Below, one piece after another: positions 34,278 through 47,427 of a stretch of DNA of 64,000 nucleotides (positions within the stretch are counted from its first letter, which is position 1; the number at the start of each line of letters is the position of its first letter). A program made the translations under genes and the position numbers. The DNA comes from Culex pipiens pallens (Eukaryota > Arthropoda > Insecta > Diptera > Culicidae): positions 128,984,474-129,048,473 of the forward strand of contig NC_068938.1 of assembly GCF_016801865.2 (NCBI RefSeq), read 5' to 3'. The notes under the pieces were generated by a model that searched no databases, was not told the DNA's origin, and was given only the letters and a program-made list of their open reading frames with translations.

Positions 34278-34460
34278 CTTTCCAACACGCCCAATTTATG
34301 GTCACTCAAGTGTTTTTATACACATTTTTTAGGCTGGATCTCAAAATTTTGGATGAGAAAGTTGTCCGGATCTATCATACGACCCATCGTTAGATAGGTA
34401 ATCAAAAAACCTTTCCAACGAGCCCAAAAGATTGAAGATCTGACAACGCTATTGAATGTT
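34278..34460 (-). mobile_element. Fragment of the GCCTTCCTCAC family
   Basis: The order TTGTCCGGATCTATCATACG, CCCATCGTTAGATAGG, TTGAAGATCTGACAAC matches one 164-bp unit of the copy at 51474-52530. It abuts the right duplication of the 2.1-kb palindrome. Confidence 0.7.
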
Positions 34461-35430
34461 ATGAGCAAAAGTATTGTGCTAAAACATAATTTTAACAGAA
34501 ACAAAAAAAAAAGGTGAGCATTGTAAAAGATCCGGCTGCGGATTTCAGAGATTTTTAGACAATTAGTTCTCCAACAAACTGCACACCTCAAACTACAGCA
34601 GAAAAAAACAATCCAAGGCACACACCCTGGTTAGAAACTGTTTTAAAGTGGTCGAAAGTAACAAAGCTCAGTCGAGACACGCACCACTCTAGGCGAGTGG
34701 AGGGGGGGGGGGGGGGATGGGGGGGAGAAGTGGTAGGATTTCAAGTGTGCTTATATTTGGTGTGCAGATATTATTTGCAAGGGTGGAGAATTTGGTGCAA
34801 AGTGTGCAACACATGCTTTAAAATTTATAATCATGAAAAAAAATACCGTCACCCCGGTTTACGGTATCGTTTTCAATACAAATTTGAGAAAAATGCTCAG
34901 CCAATGATAGCTTCAAGATTTAAAATGACAGCAAGAAAATGACATAAGTATCTACAGTCAGCATAGTAAAACACATTTATATTTACTGGACTACAGGTAT
35001 AAAAATTACCGAGAACCACAAGTTTTCCCTCAAAACTTGATCTACTGAGTAAATCAGTAATTTTTTACTGAAGTACAGTATTTTTTAGAACAATATACTG
35101 ATGGCTCGGTAAAAAGATTACCGAATAATACGCTCCTGATTTAGTGTGTAGACTTGCAATCAACTGAAACCAATAAAAAGGCATTTTCCAGTGTTGATTA
35201 TAATTTTAAATACTATTGAACCAGTTATTTTTTTTAACAGTATCAAAATTTGATTTACAGTAATTCAAAAAGGTTGTTCTGAAACTAACGATTGGAAAAC
35301 AACTGTTCTGATGTCTAATGCATTTTAGAACACCTTTTGCCTTTCTTACTAGAATTGGTTTTTGGGGTTTTCATAGGAATTTTTGCGTCAAATGAACTTT
35401 TATGAAAAATTGGAAGTCTGATTGAATGGC
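34461..35430. other. Gene-free stretch with a G-run and a repeat fragment
   Basis: A run of about 15 G with a second G-rich patch lies at 34699-34725. A CCGGTTTACGGTA motif at 34855-34867 belongs to the family at 55602. Nothing else is supported. Confidence 0.5.
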
Positions 35431-36112
35431 GTTTTCCACCCTTAGCTGGTTGATGCCTTCCTCACATTTAAAGGGTGCTATTCAAAATAAACACAAAAGG
35501 GCGCTATTTTTCAGTATTTTTTTCAATTTGACTCATTGTTCATACCACAAGATTGGGTAGTCAGATCTTCATATTGCAGGGCACTTATGTTCTAACAACT
35601 TATGATAGGGTAGTCAGACCTCCAATCCAATTCGTGCTCGTTGAAAAGGTCTTTCAATCACCTATCCAAAGATAGGTCACATGATAGATCCGGACAACAT
35701 TTTCACCAACATATCTGAGATCCAGCCTCCAGAAAGTACATAACTAACACTTAAGTGTTTATAGCTTTTGTTAGGGTTGTCAGACCTTCAATGTTTTGGA
35801 CGCCTCGGAAGGGTATTTGAAATACCTTTCTAAAAATGTATAACATGACGGGTTTCCATACAAAATCCACCCTTTTTACAATCTTCCGAACTTTTGTCAT
35901 AAACGTTTATTTAGCAAAACTTTTGAAGTACCCCAAGACGGATCGAATGAGGACAAAATCGGTTCAACCAATGTCGAGATAATCGAGTGACCAACGAGTG
36001 ACAATTTTTTTTATTAACATCCTACCACACACACATACATCTGCTCAGAATTTGATCCTGAGTCGATAGGTATTGATTTTATAGCCTTTCCTCTGTAAGG
36101 TGAGGATGGCAA
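35431..36112 (+). mobile_element. GCCTTCCTCAC-family repeat
   Basis: The copy starts GCGTTTTCCACCCTTAGCTG, with ATGCCTTCCTCACATT nearby, and ends AAGGTGAGGATGGCAAAA. Internal motifs match the copies at 13538 and 51474. About 0.68 kb, non-coding. Confidence 0.75.
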
Positions 36113-38969
36113 AAAAAAGGTAAAAAATCAGGTTTAATTTCCCAACATTGCCATTTTCCGTTTCTTCAACTGTCGAAAATTGAGAGACATGTAATTTAAT
36201 GTGAAATTTATTGTACTTTTTAATGTGCAATAAGCTAGTAAGGTATATTTTGATCATTTAAAACAAAGTTTTGATTATATTATGTGCTTTTTTGGTTACT
36301 TTCCAAAGCGTACCAATATCGTGTTCCGTTTCGTGGGGGTATTGACATTTGAATGACAACAGTGTTTTGAAATGCATTTCGGATTGTTTTCAGTTGATTA
36401 CTTTTATTTCCATTATAAATTTTGAAGATTTTTTGCAAAAACATCTGTTTGCCCCCTGATTTTTCGGATCTTTTTGAAGCATTTATTAATTATTTCTATA
36501 GGTTACTTCTGACTTAACAAAAAAATACGCATTTATTTATTTCTAGCAAGTGTACCAGTGATAGAGAATTTAAATAAAGCTTGAAGAGCTCCTTCAAAAC
36601 GTGAAGGATTTACATGAATATTGTTATAACAAACCTGCACACGCAAAATCTCAAAATTCCAGATAACTCAACTAAGCATTCATCCATAAATGATATTTAA
36701 TGGAACACGAAACAATCAACAATGGCACTTATTATTGCAAATGCATTATATCTTCATTATGCAATAACGCACGCGAAACACATTCAATTATTCACGGCCC
36801 AGGGGAACCTCTTCAACCACAATCATCGTTCCGGATAATCAGATTATTGACGGATTTGCACTCGAATCCAGTCTGGCCCAGCTACACTATCAGCCAAGAA
36901 CTTTTTTTTTATTCATTTGATTCCCGCACAGCCCGTGTAACCAGCCTGTTTATCCGGGCGAAAACAAATCGATTTGATTTGTGAGCCCACCACTTTACCG
37001 CAGTGATTTTTTGTTTTACTTTCACAAATGATAATTAACGAGCGAAATGGAAATGTTTGAACAGTAATTAATCGGGGCATGGGCTGCAAGCTGCAATCCG
37101 ATTTGCCCAGGACGTAATTAATAGTTACATTGATTGGACCAATTGCTGCACGTTTGAGATGAAATTCAATAGGTTGGGCTAATGAGCAAAAATAATTTAC
37201 GGGGTTTTAATATCAGCGACTGGCGAAATATTATACTGCCAGAAACCACTAAAGCGTCAAAGATTAATGAATGATCTTATCCTTTTTTTTCTTTTTTATA
37301 TACAAAAAAATAGTTATTCGATTATTCGAACTTTTTTTCTGTTTTTTTTACAATATGTTTATTATTTGATCACTTTATTTTTAAGGACGAACATTTACAT
37401 CATTATTAAGTCAAATGCCATTTCTGTGGAGCGGAGAAAAAGGCATTGCTCACATCACAAATGAGCCCACTTGGTTTGGCACACACGTTCGCTTGGCTGG
37501 CGCTTTGGAGGCATCCGTAAAAAGGGTTGGGATTCATTATCATCCGTGACATCCGTACCAAATAGACACATTTCCAGCCGACAAAAACCCACCGAATTCA
37601 TTAACAGTCACTGGCTAAATCCACTCCTGTAATAGGCACTGCCACCGCGTTTGTTTAACCTCTTTTTTTGGGGATGATGAGAACGTGTGTGGCAACTCTA
37701 TTTGGCTCCCAATCAGATAAGATGACACTGTGAATGTTTGCTGGATGTTGGAGCATAATTTTAGTTGCTCGTTTAGCCGCCAGCATGGTTTTAGTGGTAA
37801 ATTTGGCACGGATGAAATCTGTTATCTTGGTTAAATAGAGTTAATGGCAAAAGTTATACTCATTTTTCTTTCTTATCTTAGTAAATATGAATGCTAAGTT
37901 CACTAAAAGAGTAATTGTAATAAGTTAACGAAAAAATTGAATAGCAAAAATTATACGATTAAATCTAGCGTCAATTATTCAGTCATCAATGGCTAACTTA
38001 TCAACAATATTTTCATAGAAAAAAGAAATGGCTAACTTCATTATTTAATGTACTATGTATGTTGCTTACCAATCAAACTCACAATTCATGCATATCTACC
38101 TACGGAATACAGTTCAATTAGCGAGGCTCTAATTACCGATATTCGAGCCCAAGTACAACTTTGTCGAACAGGTCCGCTGTTGACAGGTGACATTCCCCAA
38201 GGAGTCAATTGTAGGGGAAGGGGAGGGTAGCGTGAGATGCATTTCATAAAACGTGCTGCCGCTGTGGCCTACATGAAAACTAATTACCAATTTTAATTGA
38301 GTTTTCACCCGATGGCACTTGGCTGCACACACCAACACACACAGTGCAAAAGCAATTTGTTCAGCGTTTTCGATTGCGCATAAATTGATCACCAAAATCT
38401 CGAATGTGGTTGTGTGTTTTATAAACCACCGAAATTTTTTAAGTCCACATGCTAATACATATTTATGGATTGGTGGATAAACTAGATTCGATTCGATACT
38501 AATTTGATTATATCATAAATTGAATTAAAATCATGTGTGCAAAAAGCAAGCAGCATGCAACATGGATGGAACTAGTCATCAGCTATATTATTAGTTGTGA
38601 AGTAAAACATTGTGTACAATTTGTGTCTCAAGGCGGGCTCCGATCTAAAAAATTGCCAAAAATCTATTTTCAACCAATCCTATGAGATTGGTTGGATTGG
38701 ACGGCATTGGCTTTCGAAAGTAGATCTTTAACATTTGTTTACAAATTTTCGGTTCGGCCTATCCATTCGTTGCCTATTCTAACCCGCTAGCGTTCATGAG
38801 CGAATGATACTCGCAAGCAGCCAACGAGTGGCCCGAAATGTTCACTCAGCGAACAAATACATCGTGAAAATATTTGCCTACTCCGTCGTTCCACGACACT
38901 CACACACTACCATGCTCAGCGAAGAGCCACTCTCCCAAAATGCCAGCGCGGCAGTTTTTTTGTCTTCAC
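36113..38969. other. Longest repeat-poor stretch; no gene recognised
   Basis: I see no element ends or tandem repeats. 36560-37260 and 37440-38400 have balanced composition and several TAATTA and ATTAAC sites, which could be homeodomain-type motifs or chance in AT-rich DNA. Short frames at 36700-36984 and 38129-38395 show no domain. This may be host intergenic or intronic DNA. Confidence 0.45.
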
Positions 38970-38977
38970 GCCCTCAG

Positions 38978-39680
38978 TAGCGTGGTTCACGTTTCTATGA
39001 AAAAGACAAAAGTTGTTATTTTGTCTTGCATCAACCGGAATTTCGTTCTTTTATGTCCCCAGAAGCACTCCTGAAAATTTGAGCCCATTTGGTAAGGTCT
39101 AGGAGCTCCAGTTTTAATTTGAAATTTATATGGGATTTTGATTTATTTTCCATGGGAAACTATCTTTTTTTACATTGTATTAGGATTTTTTTTTTATAAA
39201 TCGATGAAATGACTTGATTCTTATAGTAGGAGATAGGTTTTGAACTGGGGAACAACTTTGTAGAACATACCAACAAGCTAGGAAGTGGCCCTTTAAAGAT
39301 ACAGATACTTTTAGATGGTGGCTGGCCCCTTCAAAAGCCACCATCTAAAAGTATCTGTATCTTTAAAGGGTCACTTCCTAGCTTGTTGGTATGTTCTACA
39401 AAGTTGTTCCCCAGTTCAAAACCTATCTCCTACTATAAGAATCAAGTCATTTCATCGATTTATAAAAAAAAATCCTAATACAATGTAAAAAAAGATAGTT
39501 TCCCATGGAAAATAAATCAAAATCCCATATAAATTTCAAATTAAAACTGGAGCTCCTAGACCTTACCAAATGGGCTCAAATTTTCAGGAGTGCTTCTGGG
39601 GACATAAAAGAACGAAATTCCGGTTGATGCAAGACAAAATAACAACTTTTGTCTTTTTCATAGAAACGTGAACCACGCTA
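38978..39680 (+). mobile_element. hAT-like foldback MITE, 703 bp, copy 2
   Basis: Same family as 15653-16353 and almost identical to it, with the 8-bp duplication GCCCTCAG (38970-38977 and 39681-39688). The centre is the reverse complement of that in copy 1, so the two copies lie in opposite orientation. Near the centre it has CAACAAGCTAGG and CCTAGCTTGTTGG, where copy 1 has CAACATGCTAGG and CCTAGCATGTTGG. Confidence 0.94.
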
Positions 39681-39688
39681 GCCCTCAG

Positions 39689-40452
39689 TTTGCCATCAAT
39701 TTTATTTTTTCTTGGTGGAAGTTTCTTTGAATGGTGTCTATAATGTTATGAAATCAAAATAAATGCACAATTTAATTGAGTATAACGCTGCGCATCAGAG
39801 AAAAAATGTGTTCAGTTCAGAGTGATCGGAGACGATCGGCCTGTCTGAACCGTTCGGAGACTGAGCCGATCAGAGAGAGAGAAGAGTAGAAAAGAGAGTT
39901 TTCGGGAGCGAATGGTGAAAGAGTGACAAACGGTAGGAATTCATCAGGGCAGTATCGCGTCGCCTGCTATTTGTGCTCGCGAATGGAGTGGTTGATTTTG
40001 AGCAATCAGGACCCTTGAATAAAACCTTCTATTATTGATTTGATTTTTTGACAAAGAACTTTGTCCTAAGGTTTCTATACGTGGTGTCAATCCAAAATTT
40101 TCGCGAAGCGAAAACGTTACGTGACGAATTCCCCTCTCGGCAAATTTCCCCTCTTTTTGGTGCACGCTGGTTGGATGAACGAACGTTTCCCAATCAGTCG
40201 ATCGAGAGACGAGAGATTGATGTATCTAAAATCTCCCCCACTCCACCTCATAATTTTCGGATCGTCGACGAGCCAACAAAACTCGGCTCGGTCGGTCCCG
40301 AAAATTCATTCTATTGCTGGACGACGACGAGGACACATCAGAAGCAGATGGCCTGGTGGCCCGGTAGCAGACGGCCTGGAGGTCCGGGAGCAGATGGCTT
40401 GGAGGCAAGGACCAGCTAAGACATGCCGGTCGCGTGAGTCGATCATTGGAAC
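39689..40452 (+). other. Possible LTR end and leader; unassigned
   Basis: AATAAAA at about 40018 is followed some 65 bp later by TGGTGTCAATCC, which is shaped like a poly(A) signal and tRNA primer site. A second LTR copy was not found, so this is only a suggestion. Overlapping frames at 40048-40579 run into the satellite and show no domain. Confidence 0.3.
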
Positions 40453-42685
40453 TGGCCACACCCTGGAGTGGCCGGAGGCCCCGCGGATGTTCCGATGGGG
40501 GGACATTTTCCGGACCGTAAGAGTTGTGGCAATATGGGTATCAAACTTTATGGTTTTTGATACTGGATATGAAATTTGACATTTCGGCAGTAGTGGCCAC
40601 AATCCGGAGTGGCCGGAGGCCCCGCGGATGTTCCGATGGGGGGACATTTGCGGGACCGTAAGAGTTGGGGCAATATGGGTATCAAACTTTATGGTTTTTG
40701 ATACTGGATATGAAATTTGACATTTCGGCAGTAGTGGTCACAATCCGGAATGGCCGGAGGCCCCGCGGATGTTCCGATGGGGGGACATTTTCCGGACCGT
40801 AAGAGTTGTGGCAATATGGGTATCAAACTTTATGGTTTTTGATACCGGACATGAAATTTGACATTTTGGCAGTAGTGGCCACAATCCGGAGTGGCCGGAG
40901 GCCCCGCGGATGTTCCGATGGGGGGACATTTGCCGGACCGTAAGAGTTGGGGCAATATGGGTATCAAACTTTATGGTTTTTGATACTGGATATGAAATTT
41001 GACATTTCGGCAGTAGTGGTCACAATCCGGAATGGCCGGAGGCCCCGCGGATGTTCCGATGGGGGGACATTTTCCGGACCGTAAGAGTTGTGGCAATATG
41101 GGTATCAAACTTTATGGTTTTTGATACCGGACATGAAATTTGACATTTTGGCAGTAGTGGCCACAATCCGGAGTGGCCGGAGGCCCCGCGGATGTTCCGA
41201 TGGGGGGACATTTGCGGGACCGTAAGAGTTGGGGCAATATGGGTATCAAACTTTATGGTTTTTGATACTGGATATGAAATTTGACATTTCGGCAGTAGTG
41301 GTCACAATCCGGAATGGCCGGAGGCCCCGCGGATGTTCCGATGGGGGGACATTTGCCGGACCGTAAGAGTTGGGGCAATATGGGTATCAAACTTTATGGT
41401 TTTTGATACTGGACATGAAATTTGACATTTTGGCAGTAGTGGCCACCACCTGGAGTGGCCGGAGGCCCCGGGGATGTTCCGATAAGGGGACATTTGCGGA
41501 ACCATAAGAGTTGGGGCAATATGGGTATCAAACTTTAGGGATTTTGATACTGGACATGAAATTTGACATTTTGGCAGTAGTGGCCACCACCTGGAGTGTC
41601 CGGAGGCCCCGGGGATGTTCCGATGGGGGGACATTTGCCGGACCGTAAGAGTTGGGGCAATATGGGTATCAAACTTTATGGTTTTTGATACCAGACATGA
41701 AATTTGACATTTCGGCAGTAGTGGCCACAATCCGGAGTGGCCGGAGGCCCCGCGGATGTTCCGATGGGGGGACATTTGCCGGACCGTAAGAGTTGGGGCA
41801 ATATGGGTATCAAACTTTATGGTTTTTGATACTGGGCATGAAATTTGACATTTCGGCAGTAGTGGCCACAATCCGGAGTGGCCGGAGGCCTCGCGGATGT
41901 TCCGATGGGGGGACATTTGCCGGACCGTAAGAGTTGGGGCAATATGGGTATCAAACTTAATGGTTTTTGATACCGGACATGAAATTTGACATTTCGGCAG
42001 TAGTGACCACAATCCGGAGTGGCCGGAGGCCCCGGGGATGTTCCGATAAGGGGACATTTGCGGAACCATAAGAGTTGGGGCAATATGGGTATCAAACTTT
42101 AGGGATTTTGATACTGGACATGAAATTTGACATTTTGGCAGTAGTGGCCACCACCTGGAGTGTCCGGAGGCCCCGGGGATGTTCCGATGGGGGGACATTT
42201 GCCGAACCGTAAGAGTTGGGGCAATATGGGTATCAAACTTTAGGGATTTTGATACTGGACATGAAATTTGACATTTTGGCAGTAGTGGCCACCACCTGAA
42301 GTGTCCGGAGGCCCCGCGGATGTTCCGATGGGGGGACATTTTCTGGACCGTAAGAGTTGGGGCAATATGGGTATCAAACTTTATGGTATTTGATACTGAA
42401 CATCAAATTTGACATTTCGGCAGTAGTGGCCACAATCCGGAGTGTCCGGAGGCCCCGCAGATGTTCCGATGGGGGGACATTTTCTGGACCGTAAGAGTTG
42501 GGGCAATATGGGTATCAAACTTAATGGTTTTTGATACCGGACATTAAATTTGACATTTTGGCAGTAGTGGCCACAATCCGGAGTGGCCGGAGACCCCGCG
42601 GATGTTCCGATGGGGGGACATTTGCTGGACCGTATGAGTTGGGGCAATATGGGTATCAAACTTAATGATTTTTGATACTGGAAAT
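40453..42685. repeat. 141-bp satellite, about 16 copies
   Basis: The landmark GATGTTCCGATGGGG recurs every 141 bp (for example 40486 and 40627). Between about 40600 and 41300 pairs of units alternate, giving a 282-bp higher-order period. Units from 41440 on are more mixed. As 141 is divisible by three, a 345-codon stop-free frame runs on the minus strand at 41302-42339; elsewhere a single G-to-A change turns a Trp codon into a stop. It is a satellite, not a gene. Confidence 0.95.
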
Positions 42686-44185
42686 AAAAAGTTGCATTTG
42701 GCCATTATCTGAAATTAAGCAGTTAAAATATGCTAATGCTAAGCAGTTAAAATATATTGCTTATTAGGCAGGAAGTAATAAATAGACTACTGCAATGCAC
42801 ATTTTTTTGTGCCACTGTGAAAATCGATTCGATTTCGATTTCTATTTCAGCTCCACTTGCAATTTCCGTCCCCTTAGTTCGATAGGACGGTTATTATAAG
42901 GGGGGAATTTGGACCGGACATTCTAATCGAAAATTTCAACAATCATCTTGCAAAGTTCTTTGTCATACTGGTCATGTGTAACATAACCACCTGCACCTTT
43001 TTTTAATTTTTATTTTCAACTATATTTTTCAAACCAGTACAATAGCGATAAAATTGAGAAAATTTGCTTGAACGTTCCCAAAGCAAGTATCTATCTGGCT
43101 CTTGTCAAAAGATACAACGATTAAAAAATGAAAATGTAAAAAAGAGGGGGTTTTCATGCTAATTCCCACACAAAACTGAAATGCAATGCGCAAAGTGTGA
43201 ACGCAACCAATTGCTCCCAATTTTTAGGGTTTTTTTTTAGGCTCCTACAACTGTTTTTAACCAATCAATCGATCGTTTTGCTACAAAGAAATAATTGTTG
43301 CTTCAAATAAATACTTTTCAGTGTTCGTTTCACTCCTTATTAAACTTCCGCATTCAATACTGTAGAGAATGAGACGAGGATAGGCATTATTAGGCAAAAT
43401 TAAATTATCGATTGAAATATTCTACGGCAAATAAGTGCTACAAATGATATTTGACCATTTCAAATGTTGGAGTTGAAACTTGATTGTTGTTGCTTGCTGA
43501 GATGCAACGACGACGCACACAAAACGAGAGCTTCGTCGTGCACCATGAAATAGGCCAACAACGCGTGAGTGACCGTACTAGTGTGGATGCGTCGAGCAGG
43601 TTGAGCTTGTTTGTCTGCGCAACGCTAAGCGCTCTCAATGGAAAGAGAGAGAGAGTGACACCGAACGATGTCATCGATTGCTGCGATGCCTGCACGGTGC
43701 GCGCCGGCGAAAAATAAAACAAGAGAGTCGTATGTGTGTGTGTGCTCTGGCCGAGAGTCGGGCCGAGTCTTCAGTCTGGTTTGGAAATTTGCAGTGGTTG
43801 GTCGTTTGACGACATTTTGCAGTTTCCATCTTCAAGATGGCTGCATAGAAAAAAAATAAAATAAAAGCCTTTGTTTACTACAAATACAAATGCCGAAAAA
43901 AATCTTCATCGGACAAAAGTTCTACCTTACGTTCTTGGGTTAATCTTGGGTTCGATACTAGCCCTATTTCTGGATTTTTTTGGGAGAGTTCCAATAAACC
44001 ACATTTTAAGTTTTTGCTTTTTGGTTGTTTTTATTACCCCTGACTCAAGGCGGTTTCAAAACACCCAAAAAGCAAATACTGGAAATTTGGTTTATTGGAC
44101 CTTTAAAAAAACTTATGAATTCACCAAAACAAAAACTGAAAATGCAGCACCCGTCACTCACCAGCAGCAGTAGCAAGCGTTGTAA
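42686..44185. other. Gene-free stretch
   Basis: A GC-balanced patch at 43480-43860 contains overlapping frames on both strands without a domain. AAGGGGGGAATT near 42899 resembles a polypurine tract but has no matching LTR. Confidence 0.45.
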
Positions 44186-44988
44186 GGTAGGGTAGTCATC
44201 AATCAGACACTTTTGGTTTTAAAATTCATCGATTTTTGTTTTTTTTTCATCAACATGTTTTAAACGCATTTACTTTTTTAATGTGTTCTAACATTGAACA
44301 AAATATGGGATGGATATTACGTCTACAGCCCGAGTTATTCAATTGTCTCATTGTAGACGCACTTGGCAGAAACAATGAGTAAAACGTCATGTTTTTGTAT
44401 TGTCCCGTTGCAGGTAACTTGCCTTAATTATTTGAAAGCAATTTTACCATTTTGAAACTTTAATTAACAAAAGTTATCCTAAAAAGCATATATATTTTTT
44501 TTAAAATCCATATTTTTATTCCAAATAACTTTATATTTTATATTAAATGGAGTTTGAACTCAATAAATATGCCAAAAAGTACTTTCAATTAATGTTTTGA
44601 AAGAATTGAATAGTTTTTGATAAGTTTATTTAATAAAAACCAAAGTGTCTCATTATTACCCATGAGCTCAAAGGAGTGGGGAACAATGAGACAGCTCTGG
44701 ATTCTGGGTATATTCTTAATTTTGGTCAAACCTTATGAAGGGACATTGTAGCCCAACTACGAGCGAAAAAGTAATTTTTGTCCATAATTTATGTTTACAC
44801 CTCAGAATCAAACATAAATGAATAACTTTTCAACGAAGCGTCCATAACCAAAGCCACTTTTTTGGCAGACGTGTATCCTATAGACACACCTTGCCCCAAA
44901 ATTTGAGCCTGATTGATTGAAACAACTACTAGTGAGAGCCATTTTATCATTTCTCCCCGTATCTCATTGAAGACTACTCTACCCTACC
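44186..44988. mobile_element. MITE with GGTAGGGTAG inverted ends
   Basis: The left end GGTAGGGTAGTCATCAATCA pairs, with some mismatches, with the right end TTGAAGACTACTCTACCCTA. Internal sequence repeats the phrase TGTCTCATT/AATGAGACA in both orientations. About 0.8 kb, non-coding. No clear target duplication. Confidence 0.6.
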
Positions 44989-45182
44989 ATTCAAACAGGA
45001 TTGAAAAAAATATGTTCATAATAATGAAATTGAATGTTTTTTATGGTTGATATTTTTATCATGCATGGTAAAATAAGTGATGAAGCAAGTAAAAAATCGC
45101 TTTTTATTTGTTTTGTTGAACAATTGCTGCACAAGTGTGTTTATACGTTAATCTACCAAAAATGTTAAAAATGATTGCGCAG

Positions 45183-45435
45183 GCTCAACTCGAGGGGAAG
45201 CATGAACTTTGGGGTCCCTAGAATCACGTGCATTTGCACCGACAATTAGTGGCGGTTCGTCGCTCTTGCATACTACCCACAAATTGCATGCAATATGTAA
45301 TAGAACCGAACAGCACTAATTCTCCATACAAACTTTGGAGAAAAACGATTCGGTCCAGCAAACCATTTTTGGAAAAAATCAAAATGCACGTGATTCTGGG
45401 GACCAAAAGGTTCATGCTTCCCCTCGAGTTGAGTC
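45183..45435. mobile_element. 253-bp MITE with 57-bp inverted ends
   Basis: The ends are CTCAACTCGAGGGGAAGCAT and its complement, extending through CACGTGCA. TGCGCAG flanks both sides (45176-45182 and 45436-45442). The ends differ by one base in length, so the duplication may be 7 bp or slightly more. Confidence 0.82.
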
Positions 45436-45746
45436 TGCGCAGAAATTTTGTTGGTCGGTGTTATTGAACAAGTATCATACATTTTGGTATATGGTTCACA
45501 TTTTGACCAAAAAAAACATTGTTCAACAAGCTAGTGTAACACAAATGCCAAATCCAGCAACGGATTACGAAAAGATCATTTTGAAGTTTATTCTGACTTA
45601 AATAAAACATGCTTGTAGAACCTGAAGAGCAATATGACATTTGCAGACATTACATGATTTGACCTTTGGCTTTGCCTGGAATATCCCGTAAACAAGTTGT
45701 TTATGTGAAGTTTTCGTTTGTGTTTTAAAAACCGCGCAAAAAACAT

Positions 45747-46171
45747 AACCACGGCAAATAGTGTCCTGGGCATTTGTGGAAATACAGTGTCTCATCCCTA
45801 GAGGGTCCCGGAGCACCAAAACTTCTTAGCATGGTGGCTCCCAACGATAAATTGCCAAAACAAACAGGAACGTGAGCGGGGGATCCCCACGTTTCTTCCT
45901 CCCCTGTAAATTCAGAACTGTATTGCTGTTTGAACATTCGTGTTCAAACTCAATCCAATTCAACGAATCATCTTTGCGGTTAACTTTACTCAGTTGGCCT
46001 GGCCGCTTTAACGTTTGTGATGTTTCAAAGCAATTTATTGCCTTGGGGCGCTGCAATTGTTAATAATGACAAGAGGATGCTAGGCGTTAATCAACCTAAG
46101 GCATTTTCCAGGATGCTCTCGAAAGACTGGCTGCGCTAGGGTTAGATTAGATTAGATTAGATTAGATTAGA
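45747..46171 (+). mobile_element. Retroposon fragment with (TTAGA)n tail
   Basis: An approximately 20-bp direct repeat containing AAAAACCGCGCAAAAA flanks it (45726-45746 and 46172-46191; they differ by one A). The insert ends in about six TTAGA units right before the second repeat. No frame of note is present, so this looks like the 5'-truncated 3' UTR of a LINE or a SINE. Confidence 0.88.
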
Positions 46172-46191
46172 TAAAAACCGCGCAAAAACAT

Positions 46192-47208
46192 GTTGACGAA
46201 ATAAGCACAGATAGTTTAAAAAAAACAAACATCTTATGTTCAACAGATGTGTTGGCAAACTGTTAGTGAACTTTGTAAAACCTAGATGACCGCAGACTTC
46301 TTATTGACATTTAGGCCTGCTAATCTAACATTACCACCATTATTTTCTCGAACGGTTCTCCAAACGTTTACCTAACTCACTTCTAAATCATAAAGGCAGG
46401 ATGTGGTAAAACGGTCCTAACAACGTTTACCTTACCCGGTTCAGAATCTTATAGTCAAGAATTTTAAGGCTGGTACAAATTTTATTTAAAGTTTTTGTCA
46501 CCCCCCCCCCCCTTTGATGTTTGCCTGAAAAATCAGGAGAAAAAATATTTTTTTTTTTCAAAAAACTTCATAATTTCAATGGGAATTTAAGTGCAATCAG
46601 CTTAACTCAATTCAAAGGCATTCCCCTGCGTTTGGGTTGAATTAAAACCATTTAGAATTTTAAAAAAATTAGCAATTTTCTTACATTTTTTGAAAACAAA
46701 CAACTGAACTAGTGTAAAGTGCATTTTAAACCACTTTTTGCATTCAAATGTTGAGAATATGACCCCGGCCAGAGCCGAGGGACAAAAACTTTGAAAAATA
46801 TTTGCATTGGCCTAATGACATGTTTAACCAACGTGCTCTATCAAGTACGACTTGCACTTACAAAACTAACTTAAACCACGCACATTTCTAACGGATGAAG
46901 AGATTTTCAACAACAGAATTCGTGCGCTTTTTCCAGCGTTGGTAAATGAGTTCAACAACCAGTTCGGAAATCTTTTGGCGAATAAAGCGTGCTACTTTGG
47001 TTAAGGGTTGAATTCGTAATCAGCATTGCCTATGTAGTGATTATTTACTTCTGTAACGCGTCTTAAAAACGATAAATATAAAAAACTGCCACACAACAAG
47101 ACAGAAGATATTCGCAATTAAATTTAGTTCCAAACTCGGCATGCCTTTGCTTTCATCATGTAAAATCTCCAGAAAAATCGTTTCATGAAACATAATGTTC
47201 ACCATGCA
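46192..47208. other. Gene-free stretch
   Basis: AT-rich DNA with a C-run at 46501-46512. No repeat ends recognised. Confidence 0.45.
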
Positions 47209-47427
47209 ATTCTCGGATTAATTTTCAAAAAGCCGTAAGAGCCAGTGGTAAACAAAGTCTTTTTTGCAACGGTAATCGAACTCCCTACAAAAAACCAAAA
47301 TCAAAAATGCTCGAGATTGTTCATCTACATGTCCATTAAGTGCCCAAATTAAAAAAGAAAAACGAAAATTAGTGTCAGAGGTCACGGTGGCTCTTACGGC
47401 TTTTTGAAAATTCATCCGAGAATTGAG
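47209..47427. mobile_element. 219-bp MITE
   Basis: The ends AATTCTCGGATTAATTTTCA and TGAAAATTCATCCGAGAATT form inverted repeats of about 37 bp that continue through AAAAAGCCGTAAGAGCCA. AATT may be the target duplication or part of the repeat. Confidence 0.78.

Noticed and set aside
41302..42339. 345-codon minus-strand frame in the 141-bp satellite
   Set aside because: Same cause. No start context, and sister units have stops at the same codon.
44186..44988. Further hAT-like member
   Set aside because: Ends resemble TAGGGTAG, but no 8-bp duplication is present.
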